Source: Flavihumibacter sp. UBA7668
Lineage (GTDB): Bacteria > Bacteroidota > Bacteroidia > Chitinophagales > Chitinophagaceae
Length of the DNA: 64,000 nt
Direction of reading: 5' to 3'
Assembly (NCBI RefSeq): GCF_002483205.1
Contig: NZ_DLHM01000002.1
Location: forward strand, 124,001-188,000
The notes beneath the pieces were generated by a model that saw only the letters and a list, made by a program, of their open reading frames with translations, had not been told where the DNA came from and made no database searches. The position numbers and the translations under genes are program-made. Numbering within the stretch: position 1 is the stretch's first letter; every line of letters starts with the position of its first letter. Below are positions 43,764 through 51,596 of the stretch, piece after piece.

Positions 43764-46747
43764 AGGGCGGAGGTACGGGATTTGAGGCCGATTTTTTTCA
43801 GGTACGTAACTTCGAGGTTTAGGACGCCGAAGTCTTCCACAACGGTACCGGTGAGGGCATAAAACCCATTGCCCTGTAGCGGGTAACGTTGCAGGGAATC
43901 CGGAAAATGAATGGTGTCCAGCCAATCGAGGGACGAATCTATAAAGGTGCCGAAACACATCAGATCGCCTTTGATGGTTCGAACCGGTTTATATGTTATC
44001 AGATATCCCAACATGGTTATTTTTTTCCCCTTGTGATGAATTAAATGCCGAGCTGGTATATATCCCTCCAAATCTGTATCCGCCAGCGGAAAAGGATTGG
44101 ATAAAGGAAAATCCAGCAGTTCCATCTGATCGTATAAATTCTCTAATGGATATACCGGTAATGCAGGAAGTTGAAAACTAACAGGTGCCTCTTCAAATAA
44201 TGCAGCAGATTGTACTGCCAACTTTGATCGGGCCGGCTGCTGCCAGAGATTCGCTTCCCATAACAATTCTTTTTTCGATTTTCCGGTAAACCTGCAGGCA
44301 TCCAGCCGAATCAGACAGTTCAGCGATTCCTTGCCAATTTTAGTGCGTTCAATCAGGTCTTCCAGCGAACGGAATAAGCCACCTCGTTTTCTTTCCTCCA
44401 ATAAAGCTTCCGCCGTTTTTTGTTCCAGCGATTTGATATGAATGAATCCGGTGTACACCTCATTGCCGATAATATTGGTCATCCAGTCACTGTTGTTTAC
44501 ACAGGGCGGATGAATGACAGCGCCGGTTTTGGATAATTCATAGAAATACAATTCTCTGCTGTAGAAGCCGCCAAAATTATTGATGACGGCTACCATAAAT
44601 TCCCTGGGATAATAGGTTTTTAAAAACAGACTCTGATAACTTTCCACAGCAAAAGAAGCCGAATGTGCTTTGGAAAAACTGTAGCCGCCAAAACTTTCTA
44701 TTTGCCTCCATACTTCTTTTGTTATTTCCGGATCATATCCCCGCTCTGCACAATTGGAGAAAAAATTTTCCCGGATGCGGATCATTTCTTTATTGCCCCG
44801 GTATTTGCCACTCATGGCTCTGCGCAGAATATCCGCTTCTCCCATATCAATGCCCGCAAAATGATGCGCTACCTTGATCACATCTTCCTGATATACCATT
44901 ACGCCATAGGTTTCCTGCAACAATTCTTTCATAATAGGATGGATATACTCAAATGAATCAGGATGATGATAACGGTCAATATAGGCCTTCATCATACCGC
45001 TGCTGGCAACACCCGGACGTATAATCGAACTTGCCGCAACAAGCGTGAGGTAATCATCACATTCCAGTTTTTTCAGCAACTGTCGCATTGCCGGACTCTC
45101 AATATAAAAACAACCAATGGTATTAACTTCTCTGATCTGCTTTTTTACTCCGGGATCTTTTTTGAATTGCTCGATTTCATGAATATTGACACTGATCTGT
45201 TGATTCTCTTTTACCAGGCGGATGGCTTCCTTGATATGGCCCAATCCGCGCTGACTCAAAATATCCAGTTTGTACAATCCTATATTTTCTGCAACAAACA
45301 TATCGATCTGTGCAGTGGGAAATCCTTTCGGCGGCATGAACACCGTTGTGTACTGATAGATCGATGCCTCACTGATCAGCATGCCTCCCGGATGAATACT
45401 TAAATGGTTCGGGAAATTTTTCAGCAACTGTCCATATTTTAAAATGAGTTGTTGAATATTGTCCTCCGCTTTTTTAGTATCAAAGGCCGATTGTCTTGAA
45501 TAATATCCTTTGGTAGCCAGTTGATCTATTTCCGACTTGGGCAATCCAAACACTTTTCCCAGTTCCCTGATCAATGCATTGTATTGAAAGGTGGTTACCA
45601 TGCCCAATAAAGCCACCTGTTTTTTTCCATAACGTTTGAATACATAATCAATCACATCATCCCGATCAAGCCAGGAAAAATCAATATCAAAATCAGGCGG
45701 ACTGCTGCGATATGGATTCAGGAATCGTTCAAAATAGAGATCAAGTTCAATAGGATCAACATCGGTTATTTGCAGACAGAAAGCAACAATGGAGTTGGCA
45801 CCACTGCCTCTGCCCACATAATAGTAACCACGGTTTTGCGCATAACGGATAATATCCCAGGTGATCAGGAAATAGGAATTGAACCCGAGCTGATCAATGA
45901 TGGCCAGTTCTTTGCTTACCCGTTCAACAGCAGTTTTGTTTCTTCTGCCATAACGCTGGATACAACCATCCATAGCGAGCTTTTCCAACAATATCCGATC
46001 ATCTTCACGGGTAGAACTAAAGGTCTTTTTATTCTTGTCCGTATGTAAATCCATTTCAATGAAACAGGATTCCATCAAACGATAGGTATTGGTAATGATA
46101 AAGGAATGTTGTGCAAATGCTTTTAGTAGTTTGTCAGGAGCCTGGAAAATTTCTGTCTCCGTTCCCTGGTCTTCCGGCGCCAGTTTGGAGAGCAATACAT
46201 TTTTATCAATGGCTCGCAACAACCGGTGCGCATTAAAGCTGCGTTTGTTGGCAAAACTCACGGGTTGGAGTACTACCATTTGAGCACGATAGCGGCTGAC
46301 AGGAAAGCTAAATAATTTAGTAATCTGGTCCGAACGAATACCGATCCATTCACGTGGAGCTAATTTTTCAGGAAAGGGGCTGCCAAGCGGATAAATCACT
46401 GCCACATCGGTTTGATTCGGAAAAAAATTATCCAGATTTAAATCGGCCGGAAAATTTTTGTCTTCCTGCAAGTGGAAGGAAAGGAATTGATTGATTTGTT
46501 CAAATCCCGCCAGGTTAACAGCGAGTAAAACATAGCAGATTGTTGATCCGTTCCTTATTTCCGCTCCCAGTATAGGTTTGATGGATTTTTCTCTGCAGAG
46601 CTTATAAAAATCCCAGGCATCAGATACATTGTTGATATTGGTCAGCCCCAGCATTTCAATACCGGCATCCGCCGCCGTAGCAACCAGTTCTTCTGTCGAA
46701 AAAGTGCCATAACGCAGGCTGAAATATGTTTTACAATTGAGGTACAT
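43736..46747 (-). CDS. dnaE: DNA polymerase III alpha-subunit-like protein (DnaE, Bacteroidota short type)
   Basis: A C-family polymerase of 1,003 residues, shorter than replicative DnaE (about 1,150-1,250). The N-terminal PHP domain reads YLNCKTYFSLRYGTFSTEELV and LGLTNINNV, so the metal-binding His residues of active PHP domains are mostly replaced. The polymerase core has YYVGRGSGANSIVAFCLQITDVDPIELDLYFERFLNPYR, then the catalytic PPDFDIDFSW, and SYSFSKAHSASFA. A C-terminal OB-fold (ITMLGYLITYKPVRTIKG) follows. Paired with dinB it resembles the error-prone dnaE2/ImuC arrangement, but no imuA/imuB is adjacent. The last eight residues come from a repeat palindrome. Confidence 0.88.
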   Translation of the reverse strand: MYLNCKTYFSLRYGTFSTEELVATAADAGIEMLGLTNINNVSDAWDFYKLCREKSIKPILGAEIRNGSTICYVLLAVNLAGFEQINQFLSFHLQEDKNFPADLNLDNFFPNQTDVAVIYPLGSPFPEKLAPREWIGIRSDQITKLFSFPVSRYRAQMVVLQPVSFANKRSFNAHRLLRAIDKNVLLSKLAPEDQGTETEIFQAPDKLLKAFAQHSFIITNTYRLMESCFIEMDLHTDKNKKTFSSTREDDRILLEKLAMDGCIQRYGRRNKTAVERVSKELAIIDQLGFNSYFLITWDIIRYAQNRGYYYVGRGSGANSIVAFCLQITDVDPIELDLYFERFLNPYRSSPPDFDIDFSWLDRDDVIDYVFKRYGKKQVALLGMVTTFQYNALIRELGKVFGLPKSEIDQLATKGYYSRQSAFDTKKAEDNIQQLILKYGQLLKNFPNHLSIHPGGMLISEASIYQYTTVFMPPKGFPTAQIDMFVAENIGLYKLDILSQRGLGHIKEAIRLVKENQQISVNIHEIEQFKKDPGVKKQIREVNTIGCFYIESPAMRQLLKKLECDDYLTLVAASSIIRPGVASSGMMKAYIDRYHHPDSFEYIHPIMKELLQETYGVMVYQEDVIKVAHHFAGIDMGEADILRRAMSGKYRGNKEMIRIRENFFSNCAERGYDPEITKEVWRQIESFGGYSFSKAHSASFAVESYQSLFLKTYYPREFMVAVINNFGGFYSRELYFYELSKTGAVIHPPCVNNSDWMTNIIGNEVYTGFIHIKSLEQKTAEALLEERKRGGLFRSLEDLIERTKIGKESLNCLIRLDACRFTGKSKKELLWEANLWQQPARSKLAVQSAALFEEAPVSFQLPALPVYPLENLYDQMELLDFPLSNPFPLADTDLEGYIPARHLIHHKGKKITMLGYLITYKPVRTIKGDLMCFGTFIDSSLDWLDTIHFPDSLQRYPLQGNGFYALTGTVVEDFGVLNLEVTYLKKIGLKSRTSALHPTGLPVG

Positions 46748-46758
46748 GGAGGTCTTTT

Positions 46759-46774
46759 TCCGATTTGAGTCGGA
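46759..46774. promoter_or_regulatory. Palindrome upstream of dnaE, possible operator
   Basis: TCCGA-N6-TCGGA, centred about 19 bases before the dnaE ATG and just downstream of a TACCTTTA box (46786-46779, minus) that is one base off the -7 consensus. Position suits repression, for example by an SOS regulator. Confidence 0.4.
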
Positions 46775-46863
46775 CGGTAAAGGTAGGAATAAATGCTAAA
46801 TAAATTAGTAAACAGCGGGTTTTTATTGTGACTGAGGTTACGGAAGAGATATGCCATCCCCGA

Positions 46864-46871
46864 TAGTTTTG
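46864..46871 (+). promoter_or_regulatory. -7 box of the carbonic anhydrase promoter
   Basis: TAGTTTTG fits TAnnTTTG and ends four bases before the ATG at 46876. No good -33 motif was seen. Confidence 0.5.
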
Positions 46872-46875
46872 CACT

Positions 46876-47538
46876 ATGAAAAGAATACTGGTGCTGCTCT
46901 TAATGACAGGATGGCTGCTGTTTTGTGAAAACAGTGAAGCGGGAGTGGAAACCATCGCTGGTTCCGGTACTGCACTTACAAAACTGATGGAAGGAAACAG
47001 CCGGTACGGTCGATTTGAACCCATCCATCCCGATGAGTCACAAAAAAGAAGAAAAGCATTGAGCCATGAACAGCATCCTTATGCCGTAGTGGTTACCTGT
47101 TCAGACAGCCGGGTTTCTCCCGAACTTGTTTTTGATCAGGGTTTGGGTGATATATTCGTTATCCGCACTGCCGGAAATATTATGGGTGATATTGAATTGG
47201 GCAGTATTGAATATGCGGTTGAACACCTGGATGTGCCTCTTGTGATGGTAGTTGGACATGAACGTTGCGGAGCCATCAGTGCCTATGTAAAAAAAGAAAC
47301 AACCGAAGGTCATCTTAAAACAATCATGGATCGGATTTCAGAAGAAAAAGAAATAATAGCATTACAGGAGCAAGGAGATCAAATGACTGATCATTTTATT
47401 CGTGCCAATGTTCAGCATGGTGTAAAGCAGATCAGCGAATCATCGCCCCTGATCAGAGAACGAATAAGAAAAGGTAATCTGCAGATAATTGGTGCTTATG
47501 AAAGTCTGGAAGACGGAAAAGTAAGTTTATTAAACTGA
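46876..47538 (+). CDS. Secreted beta-carbonic anhydrase
   Basis: A beta-class carbonic anhydrase of 220 residues that hydrates CO2 to bicarbonate. Zinc ligands are Cys75, His128 and Cys131 (TCSDSRVSPE and GHERCGAISAY), with the Asp77-Arg79 dyad present. GLGDIFVIRTAGNI and SIEYAVEHLDVPLVMVVGH are standard. The first about 22 residues form a signal peptide (ILVLLLMTGWLLFCENSEA), so this enzyme should act in the periplasm. Most bacterial beta-class enzymes are cytoplasmic, making export worth noting, though it recurs in some Bacteroidota and Proteobacteria. It overlaps the convergent arsenite pump gene by 9 bases. Confidence 0.92.
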   Translation: MKRILVLLLMTGWLLFCENSEAGVETIAGSGTALTKLMEGNSRYGRFEPIHPDESQKRRKALSHEQHPYAVVVTCSDSRVSPELVFDQGLGDIFVIRTAGNIMGDIELGSIEYAVEHLDVPLVMVVGHERCGAISAYVKKETTEGHLKTIMDRISEEKEIIALQEQGDQMTDHFIRANVQHGVKQISESSPLIRERIRKGNLQIIGAYESLEDGKVSLLN

Positions 47539-48600
47539 TTCGGTATAATATTTTCTCCGTAGCCAGAAGGCCAGATTCACCAATGCAATGAGTGCAGGTA
47601 CTTCAACAAGCGGACCAATTACTCCGGCAAATGCCTGTCCGCTATTGATACCAAATACACCAATGGCAACTGCAATGGCCAGTTCAAAATTATTTCCTGC
47701 AGCAGTGAATGCGATGGCGGTATTCTTGCTGTAATCGGCTCCCATTTTTTTGCCCAGAAAAAAACTTACAAGAAACATGATGATGAAATAGATCACAAGC
47801 GGTATGGCAATCCGTACCACATCCATTGGTAATTGAACGATCAATTCCCCTTTCAGGCTGAACATTACCACAATGGTAAAGAGCAGTGCTATCAGGGTTA
47901 TGGGAGAAATGAAGGGGATGAATTTTTCCTGGTACCAATTCAGTCCTTTTATTCTGATCAGGCTGTACCGGCTCAATAATCCGGCTAAAAATGGAATGCC
48001 CAGGTAGATGGCCACGCTTTCTGCGATCTGGTGAATTGTGATGCTTATTTCCAATCCGCTTAATCCAAATAGCGGAGGCAAAACGGAAATAAACAGATAA
48101 GCATAGAAACTGAAAAAGAGTACCTGGAAAATACTATTCAGGGCAACGAGTCCGGCTGCATACTCCCGATTTCCTTCTGCCAGTTCATTCCATACAAGTA
48201 CCATGGCAATACAGCGCGCCAGACCAATTAAAATCAAACCGACCATATATTCGGGATAAGCACGAAGAAAAGTAATGGCAAGAAAAAACATCAGCAAAGG
48301 ACCGATTACCCAATTGAGCAGCAGGGATGTGCCCAGAAAGCGGGTATTCCGGAATACTTCTCCCAGATTTTCATACCGCACTTTTGCCAGTGGCGGGTAC
48401 ATCATCAGAATCAATCCAATGGCGAGCGGAATATTGGTGGTGCCGGATGAATAACCCGTTATAGCGGCTGGCACGGAAGGTAGAAAATAACCCAGGCCAA
48501 TTCCAATAAGCATTGCGGTGAAAATCCAAAGGGTCAGATAACGATCGAGAAATCCCAGTTTTTTTCTTTCTACAGTTGGATTACAATTATTGGCACTCAT
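47530..48600 (-). CDS. ACR3-family arsenite efflux transporter
   Basis: A 356-residue inner-membrane protein with about ten segments, extruding As(III). It has the ACR3 signatures GLARCIAMVLVWNELAEGNREYAAGLVALNS, with the conserved Cys, and FTAAGNNFELAIAVAIGVFGI. The ATG at 48600 (MSANNCNPTVERK) is chosen over the upstream in-frame codon because only three bases then separate it from the arsR stop. It is paired with the ArsR repressor upstream. No arsC reductase was found close by, although a rhodanese lies 1.8 kb away. Confidence 0.94.
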   Translation of the reverse strand: MSANNCNPTVERKKLGFLDRYLTLWIFTAMLIGIGLGYFLPSVPAAITGYSSGTTNIPLAIGLILMMYPPLAKVRYENLGEVFRNTRFLGTSLLLNWVIGPLLMFFLAITFLRAYPEYMVGLILIGLARCIAMVLVWNELAEGNREYAAGLVALNSIFQVLFFSFYAYLFISVLPPLFGLSGLEISITIHQIAESVAIYLGIPFLAGLLSRYSLIRIKGLNWYQEKFIPFISPITLIALLFTIVVMFSLKGELIVQLPMDVVRIAIPLVIYFIIMFLVSFFLGKKMGADYSKNTAIAFTAAGNNFELAIAVAIGVFGINSGQAFAGVIGPLVEVPALIALVNLAFWLRRKYYTESV

Positions 48601-48602
48601 GC

Positions 48603-48932
48603 TTAACAACAATTTTCGGGTGAGTCAATTTCTTTAAACAGGGTTTGAAATACCTGGCGATATGCTTTCCAGTTTTTTGTATCAATGCAATAGGAAATAT
48701 TGATTCCCTCAATGGATCCCCTGATCAGTCCGGCTGTTTTTAATTCTTTCAGATGCTGTGAAATGGTAGCCTGTGCAAGGCCAAGTTCTTCCACCAGATT
48801 ACCGCAGTAACAGGAGGTTTGTTTCAGCAAAATCTGCAGTATGGCAATACGGGCAGGATGCCCCAGGGCTCTTGCCAGATTGGCCAGCTCATTTTGTTCT
48901 TTTGAAAATAAATCGGCTTTTGTTGTTCCCAT
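48603..48932 (-). CDS. arsR: ArsR-family arsenic-responsive repressor
   Basis: A 109-residue winged-helix repressor from the ATG at 48932 (MGTTKADLF). It has LARALGHPARIAILQILL, then TSCYCGNLVEELGLAQATISQHLKELKTAGLIRGS, the ArsR recognition helix, and a C-terminal ENCC. The Cys-x-Cys in CYCGN lies where As(III)-binding cysteines sit in ArsR, and the terminal Cys pair could contribute. The longer start at 48962 would run the coding region through an operator-like palindrome. The acr3 gene follows within three bases. Confidence 0.92.
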   Translation of the reverse strand: MGTTKADLFSKEQNELANLARALGHPARIAILQILLKQTSCYCGNLVEELGLAQATISQHLKELKTAGLIRGSIEGINISYCIDTKNWKAYRQVFQTLFKEIDSPENCC

Positions 48933-48936
48933 AATG

Positions 48937-48952
48937 ATCGCAATAATACGAT
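48937..48952. promoter_or_regulatory. Probable ArsR operator overlapping the arsR promoter
   Basis: ATCG-N8-CGAT, an inverted repeat just upstream of the arsR ATG. On the minus strand it contains TATTATTG, one base from the -7 consensus, so a bound repressor would block the promoter. Confidence 0.5.
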
Positions 48953-48972
48953 TACTTTCCAATTAAGTATAC

Positions 48973-48991
48973 TGAGCCCATTGAGCCCTTT
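48973..48991. repeat. Two TGAGCCC-type repeats upstream of the winged-helix gene
   Basis: TGAGCCCATT (48973-48982) overlaps by one base with TGAGCCCTTT (48982-48991). The first is the exact reverse complement of AATGGGCTCA, found three times after the gene. Confidence 0.8.
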
Positions 48992-49037
48992 TAAATTGCC
49001 ATAAGTACTATGATAATTATGTGATTGTATTAATAAT

Positions 49038-49076
49038 TACGAAGGATATACGTAGGAACTACGTAAACAGTATGTA
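49038..49076. repeat. Four phased TACGTA-like hexamers, 11-bp period
   Basis: TACGAA (49038), TACGTA (49049), TACGTA (49060) and TATGTA (49071), each exactly 11 bases after the last, ending 36 bases before the ATG of the winged-helix gene. One site per helical turn suggests cooperative protein binding. Confidence 0.75.
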
Positions 49077-49112
49077 GAAAAAAATTATTATATTAGTCTA
49101 AAACAATATTTT

Positions 49113-49694
49113 ATGGCTATTGCAGATGACAATATTATTGTACGGCTGCTAAGAGGCAAGCTGGGAAAATTCATTGTATTCAGGGTTGTAAATGGCAAAA
49201 CATTTGTCAGTAAATACCCTGATATGAGCAGGGTGGAGCGCTCTCCGAATCAACGGGCCAACAATACCCTTTTCAGTGATGCGATGAAACATGCAAATTC
49301 CGTATTGAATAATCCACAGGAAAAAGCATCCTTACAAAAGCGAATGAAAACCAGTGCAAAATTGAAGGATCGAAACCCGCTGAATGTATTGGTAGGCGAG
49401 TTTATGAAGGAAAAATCCGATTTGCTGTCCAATCAAAAGGCAACAGAGAAACTTAGTTATTACCGTGCTAAATATGAGTTAAGTGATCGTCAGGCAGCTG
49501 CCCTTCATTTCCTGATTCGCACGGGTCAAATCAATAATTCCATGTACCAGGAGATTTCCAGGGTATCCAAACCTACTGCTTCCCGTGATCTGGCAAACCT
49601 GGTGAACCTGGGCATTCTCTTCTGCATGGGGAAAGGTCCTTCAACTACGTATAAGCTGCAGGATCTGTTAGTGGAAAATGGACTCAATACCTGA
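49113..49694 (+). CDS. Winged-helix protein of unknown function, repeat-flanked
   Basis: A 193-residue cytoplasmic protein not assigned to a named family. Residues about 8-80 (RLLRGKLGKFIVFRVVNGKTFVSKYPDMS...SPNQRANNTLFSDAMKHAN) resemble a short domain I recall in many Bacteroidota hypothetical proteins. Residues about 120-190 form a winged-helix like the C-terminus of Fic-family proteins (LSDRQAAALHFLIRTGQINNSMYQEISRVSKPTASRDLANLVNLGIL, then a T-Y-K wing). It may bind the repeats that flank the gene: phased TACGTA sites upstream and AATGGGCTCA copies on both sides. The stop codon lies within the downstream repeat array. Confidence 0.7.
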   Translation: MAIADDNIIVRLLRGKLGKFIVFRVVNGKTFVSKYPDMSRVERSPNQRANNTLFSDAMKHANSVLNNPQEKASLQKRMKTSAKLKDRNPLNVLVGEFMKEKSDLLSNQKATEKLSYYRAKYELSDRQAAALHFLIRTGQINNSMYQEISRVSKPTASRDLANLVNLGILFCMGKGPSTTYKLQDLLVENGLNT

Positions 49695-49748
49695 AAAAAT
49701 GGGCTCAAATAGTAATAAAATGGGCTCAAATCTTAAAGAATGGGCTCA
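49677..49748. repeat. Array of AATGGGCTCA repeats with 20-21-bp period
   Basis: AATGGACTCAAT (49677), AATGGGCTCAAAT (49698 and 49719) and AATGGGCTCA (49739): steps of 21, 21 and 20 bases. The first copy codes for the C-terminal residues NGLN; the rest follow the stop. Confidence 0.9.
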
Positions 49749-49849
49749 TGATTAAAAATAAGGGCAGTTGAGCCTGTACAATTGACAATTGATTCATTTT
49801 CTGTATTGAACATTTTATGGAATGGCGGATTTTTCCATAAAAATGTGGC

Positions 49850-50371
49850 ATGACTTCCTTTATTGAAAATAAATTGACTGGTCAAACCATCGTCTTTTTG
49901 TCTGAATCTGGTGTGAAGGATGAATTGGTAATGAAGATGTCCTACAACAGAAAGGGAACTCCACCACCAATGCATTATCATAGCTATCAGGAAGAATATT
50001 TTACTGTGTTATCCGGGCAATTAGAGCTGACTATGGATGGTTCCACCAAAAAACTTGAAGCAGGGGAGGGATTTGTTGTTCCCACCAATACACCCCATGC
50101 CATGTGGAATGGAAGGGATGGTTATACAGAAGTAAAATGGCTAGTGCATCCGGCATTGAATACGGCCGCTTTTTTCAGAGAGGCATTTGAACTTTCCAAT
50201 CTGCAATGGGCAAAAGGGAAATCCGATCTGCACTGGAAGGATAAAATCAGACTGGCTTATCTTTTCCGAAAAGAAATTCGTCTGGTGGGACTTCCTTTTG
50301 TGGTGGTTCGGGTATTGTTTTTTGTTTTGTTTCCTTTGGGGTTTATCCGAAAAGAAGAGAAATCAAGTTAG
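49850..50371 (+). CDS. Cupin-domain protein
   Basis: A 173-residue protein with one cupin barrel (about 30-110). Motif 1 is PPPMHYHSYQEEYFTVLSGQLEL, with two His and a Glu for metal, and motif 2 is GEGFVVPTNTPHAMWNG with the third His. The C-terminal part has an unusual hydrophobic stretch (about 148-168, LPFVVVRVLFFVLFPLGFI), so it may associate with the membrane. The function is unknown; small cupins include dioxygenases, isomerases and sensors. A rhodanese gene follows 50 bases on, and both may be in one transcript. Two CAATTGA heptamers lie about 60 bases upstream. Confidence 0.82.
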   Translation: MTSFIENKLTGQTIVFLSESGVKDELVMKMSYNRKGTPPPMHYHSYQEEYFTVLSGQLELTMDGSTKKLEAGEGFVVPTNTPHAMWNGRDGYTEVKWLVHPALNTAAFFREAFELSNLQWAKGKSDLHWKDKIRLAYLFRKEIRLVGLPFVVVRVLFFVLFPLGFIRKEEKSS

Positions 50372-50421
50372 CAACTGATGCTGCTCAGTTGATAAAAGCA
50401 GGGAAAATTGATTCTTTGTGC

Positions 50422-50805
50422 ATGATACAGGAAATTTGTCCCACACAATCCCGGGTATGGATCAAACGAGGAGCCTGCATGGTAGACGTTCGGGAACCTT
50501 TTGAAATCAGTCAATTGGGTTTTGGTGTCGATCAGGTTTTAAATTTACCCTTGCCTGAAATAACGCTACGTTACACTGAATTACCATCAGATCAGGAATT
50601 GGTACTTGTTTGCTGGAATGGTTCCAGGAGTCGCAAAGCTGCTGAACAATTAATAGAACTTGGGTTTGATGTCAAGCTGATTGCCCATATGAGAAATGGG
50701 CTGGAGCGCTGGGTGTCCAAAGGCTTTCCCACAATTGGAGATCCTTCCATCCTGGGCGATTTAACCGGGAAATTTACCTGTGGCGGTAAGGGCAATTGTT
50801 GTTGA
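50422..50805 (+). CDS. Rhodanese-like domain protein with Cys-rich tail
   Basis: A 127-residue single rhodanese domain (sulfur transfer or arsenate/phosphatase-like chemistry). It has CMVDVREPFEISQLGFG (CH2A-type motif) and the active-site loop CWNGSRSRKAA with Cys64 as nucleophile. It ends GLERWVSKGFPTIGDP, then a tail KFTCGGKGNCC with three cysteines that could bind metal or carry persulfide. The ATG at 50422 is chosen; the TTG at 50389 would add eleven non-conserved residues. It lies near the arsenic genes, but a link is only suggestive. Confidence 0.82.
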   Translation: MIQEICPTQSRVWIKRGACMVDVREPFEISQLGFGVDQVLNLPLPEITLRYTELPSDQELVLVCWNGSRSRKAAEQLIELGFDVKLIAHMRNGLERWVSKGFPTIGDPSILGDLTGKFTCGGKGNCC

Positions 50806-50824
50806 TTAATCTTAATTAAACTAA

Positions 50825-51289
50825 ATGAAAACGGCTGATTGTTTAGCTCTCTGGCTGGAGTCAAGATCCAGATTTACAGGATTGCTTCCTTCCTTACAAG
50901 CTGCTGATCTTAGTAAACGATTGGGAAAAGCGCCAAATTCGGTGGGCTTTCTAATCAGACATATCGGTGATGTTGAACTGCTTTTTTCAAAGAATGTTTT
51001 TCAGTTCCCCGATGTGCAGGTTACAGCAAAAACAGTAATCGCTCAAAAAGATACGGGTGAATGGACCAATTTGCCGGCGCTGCTGGATTATATTGAACTC
51101 AGTGCCGACACATTAAAACGTGCAATTGAATCAATTCAGGATGAAGAATGGTCGCGGGAAATAACCACGAAGGAATTTGGTACCAAAACACTGAACCAGG
51201 CCTTGGGTAGAATAATTTCTCATACTGCCTATCATGCAGGACAGTTAGCGATTCTGCTGAAATATGGAGAGAGCGACCGCCAGGTTTAA
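50825..51289 (+). CDS. DinB-fold (DfsB-type) protein
   Basis: A 154-residue four-helix-bundle protein of the DinB/YfiT superfamily, often metal- or thiol-dependent transferases. Likely metal ligands are His in FLIRHIGDVELLF and the pair in ISHTAYHAGQLAILLKYG, the typical third-helix motif. It has no link to the dinB polymerase in spite of the name. It follows the rhodanese by about 20 bases. Its stop overlaps the convergent hypothetical gene by four bases. Confidence 0.85.
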   Translation: MKTADCLALWLESRSRFTGLLPSLQAADLSKRLGKAPNSVGFLIRHIGDVELLFSKNVFQFPDVQVTAKTVIAQKDTGEWTNLPALLDYIELSADTLKRAIESIQDEEWSREITTKEFGTKTLNQALGRIISHTAYHAGQLAILLKYGESDRQV

Positions 51290-51579
51290 GCAATCACCGG
51301 AATAGATGCCGTTGGAAATAACTGGTTTTTACAATCAGCCGTCAGCTGATACGCTTTCTCCCTGTTATTCAGTTGCTGACTGTTTAATTCATCCGGTTGA
51401 ATGCTATCAAGCTCTAATTCAATCTTATCCAGAAAACGTTTCGTTACATAACCATTCACCTTATGTTCTTTCAGACTTTTTATAGCCGCATTGAAAAAAC
51501 GGGTTACATGGTCGGATGTCGGAGCCTGCAATATTTTACTAATCAGTTTACACCTGTAGTCGTCCAAGTTTTTAGCCAT
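51286..51579 (-). CDS. Hypothetical protein
   Basis: A 97-residue mainly helical protein without signal peptide, membrane segment or recognised motif. The sequence is charged and amphipathic (YRCKLISKILQ, FFNAAIKSLKEHK, RFLDKIELELDSIQPDELNSQQLNNREKAYQLTADCKNQL). Base composition and codon use look like the neighbours. The 17-base distance to the methyltransferase upstream suggests that it is the second gene of that transcript. Confidence 0.65.
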   Translation of the reverse strand: MAKNLDDYRCKLISKILQAPTSDHVTRFFNAAIKSLKEHKVNGYVTKRFLDKIELELDSIQPDELNSQQLNNREKAYQLTADCKNQLFPTASIPVIA

Positions 51580-51596
51580 AGTAGTACCAAAAGGTT

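Noticed and set aside
43548..43958. Minus-strand open frame of 136 codons across the dnaE-dinB junction
   Set aside because: It is a shifted frame through the heptamers and both polymerase genes, giving Pro/Arg-rich nonsense.
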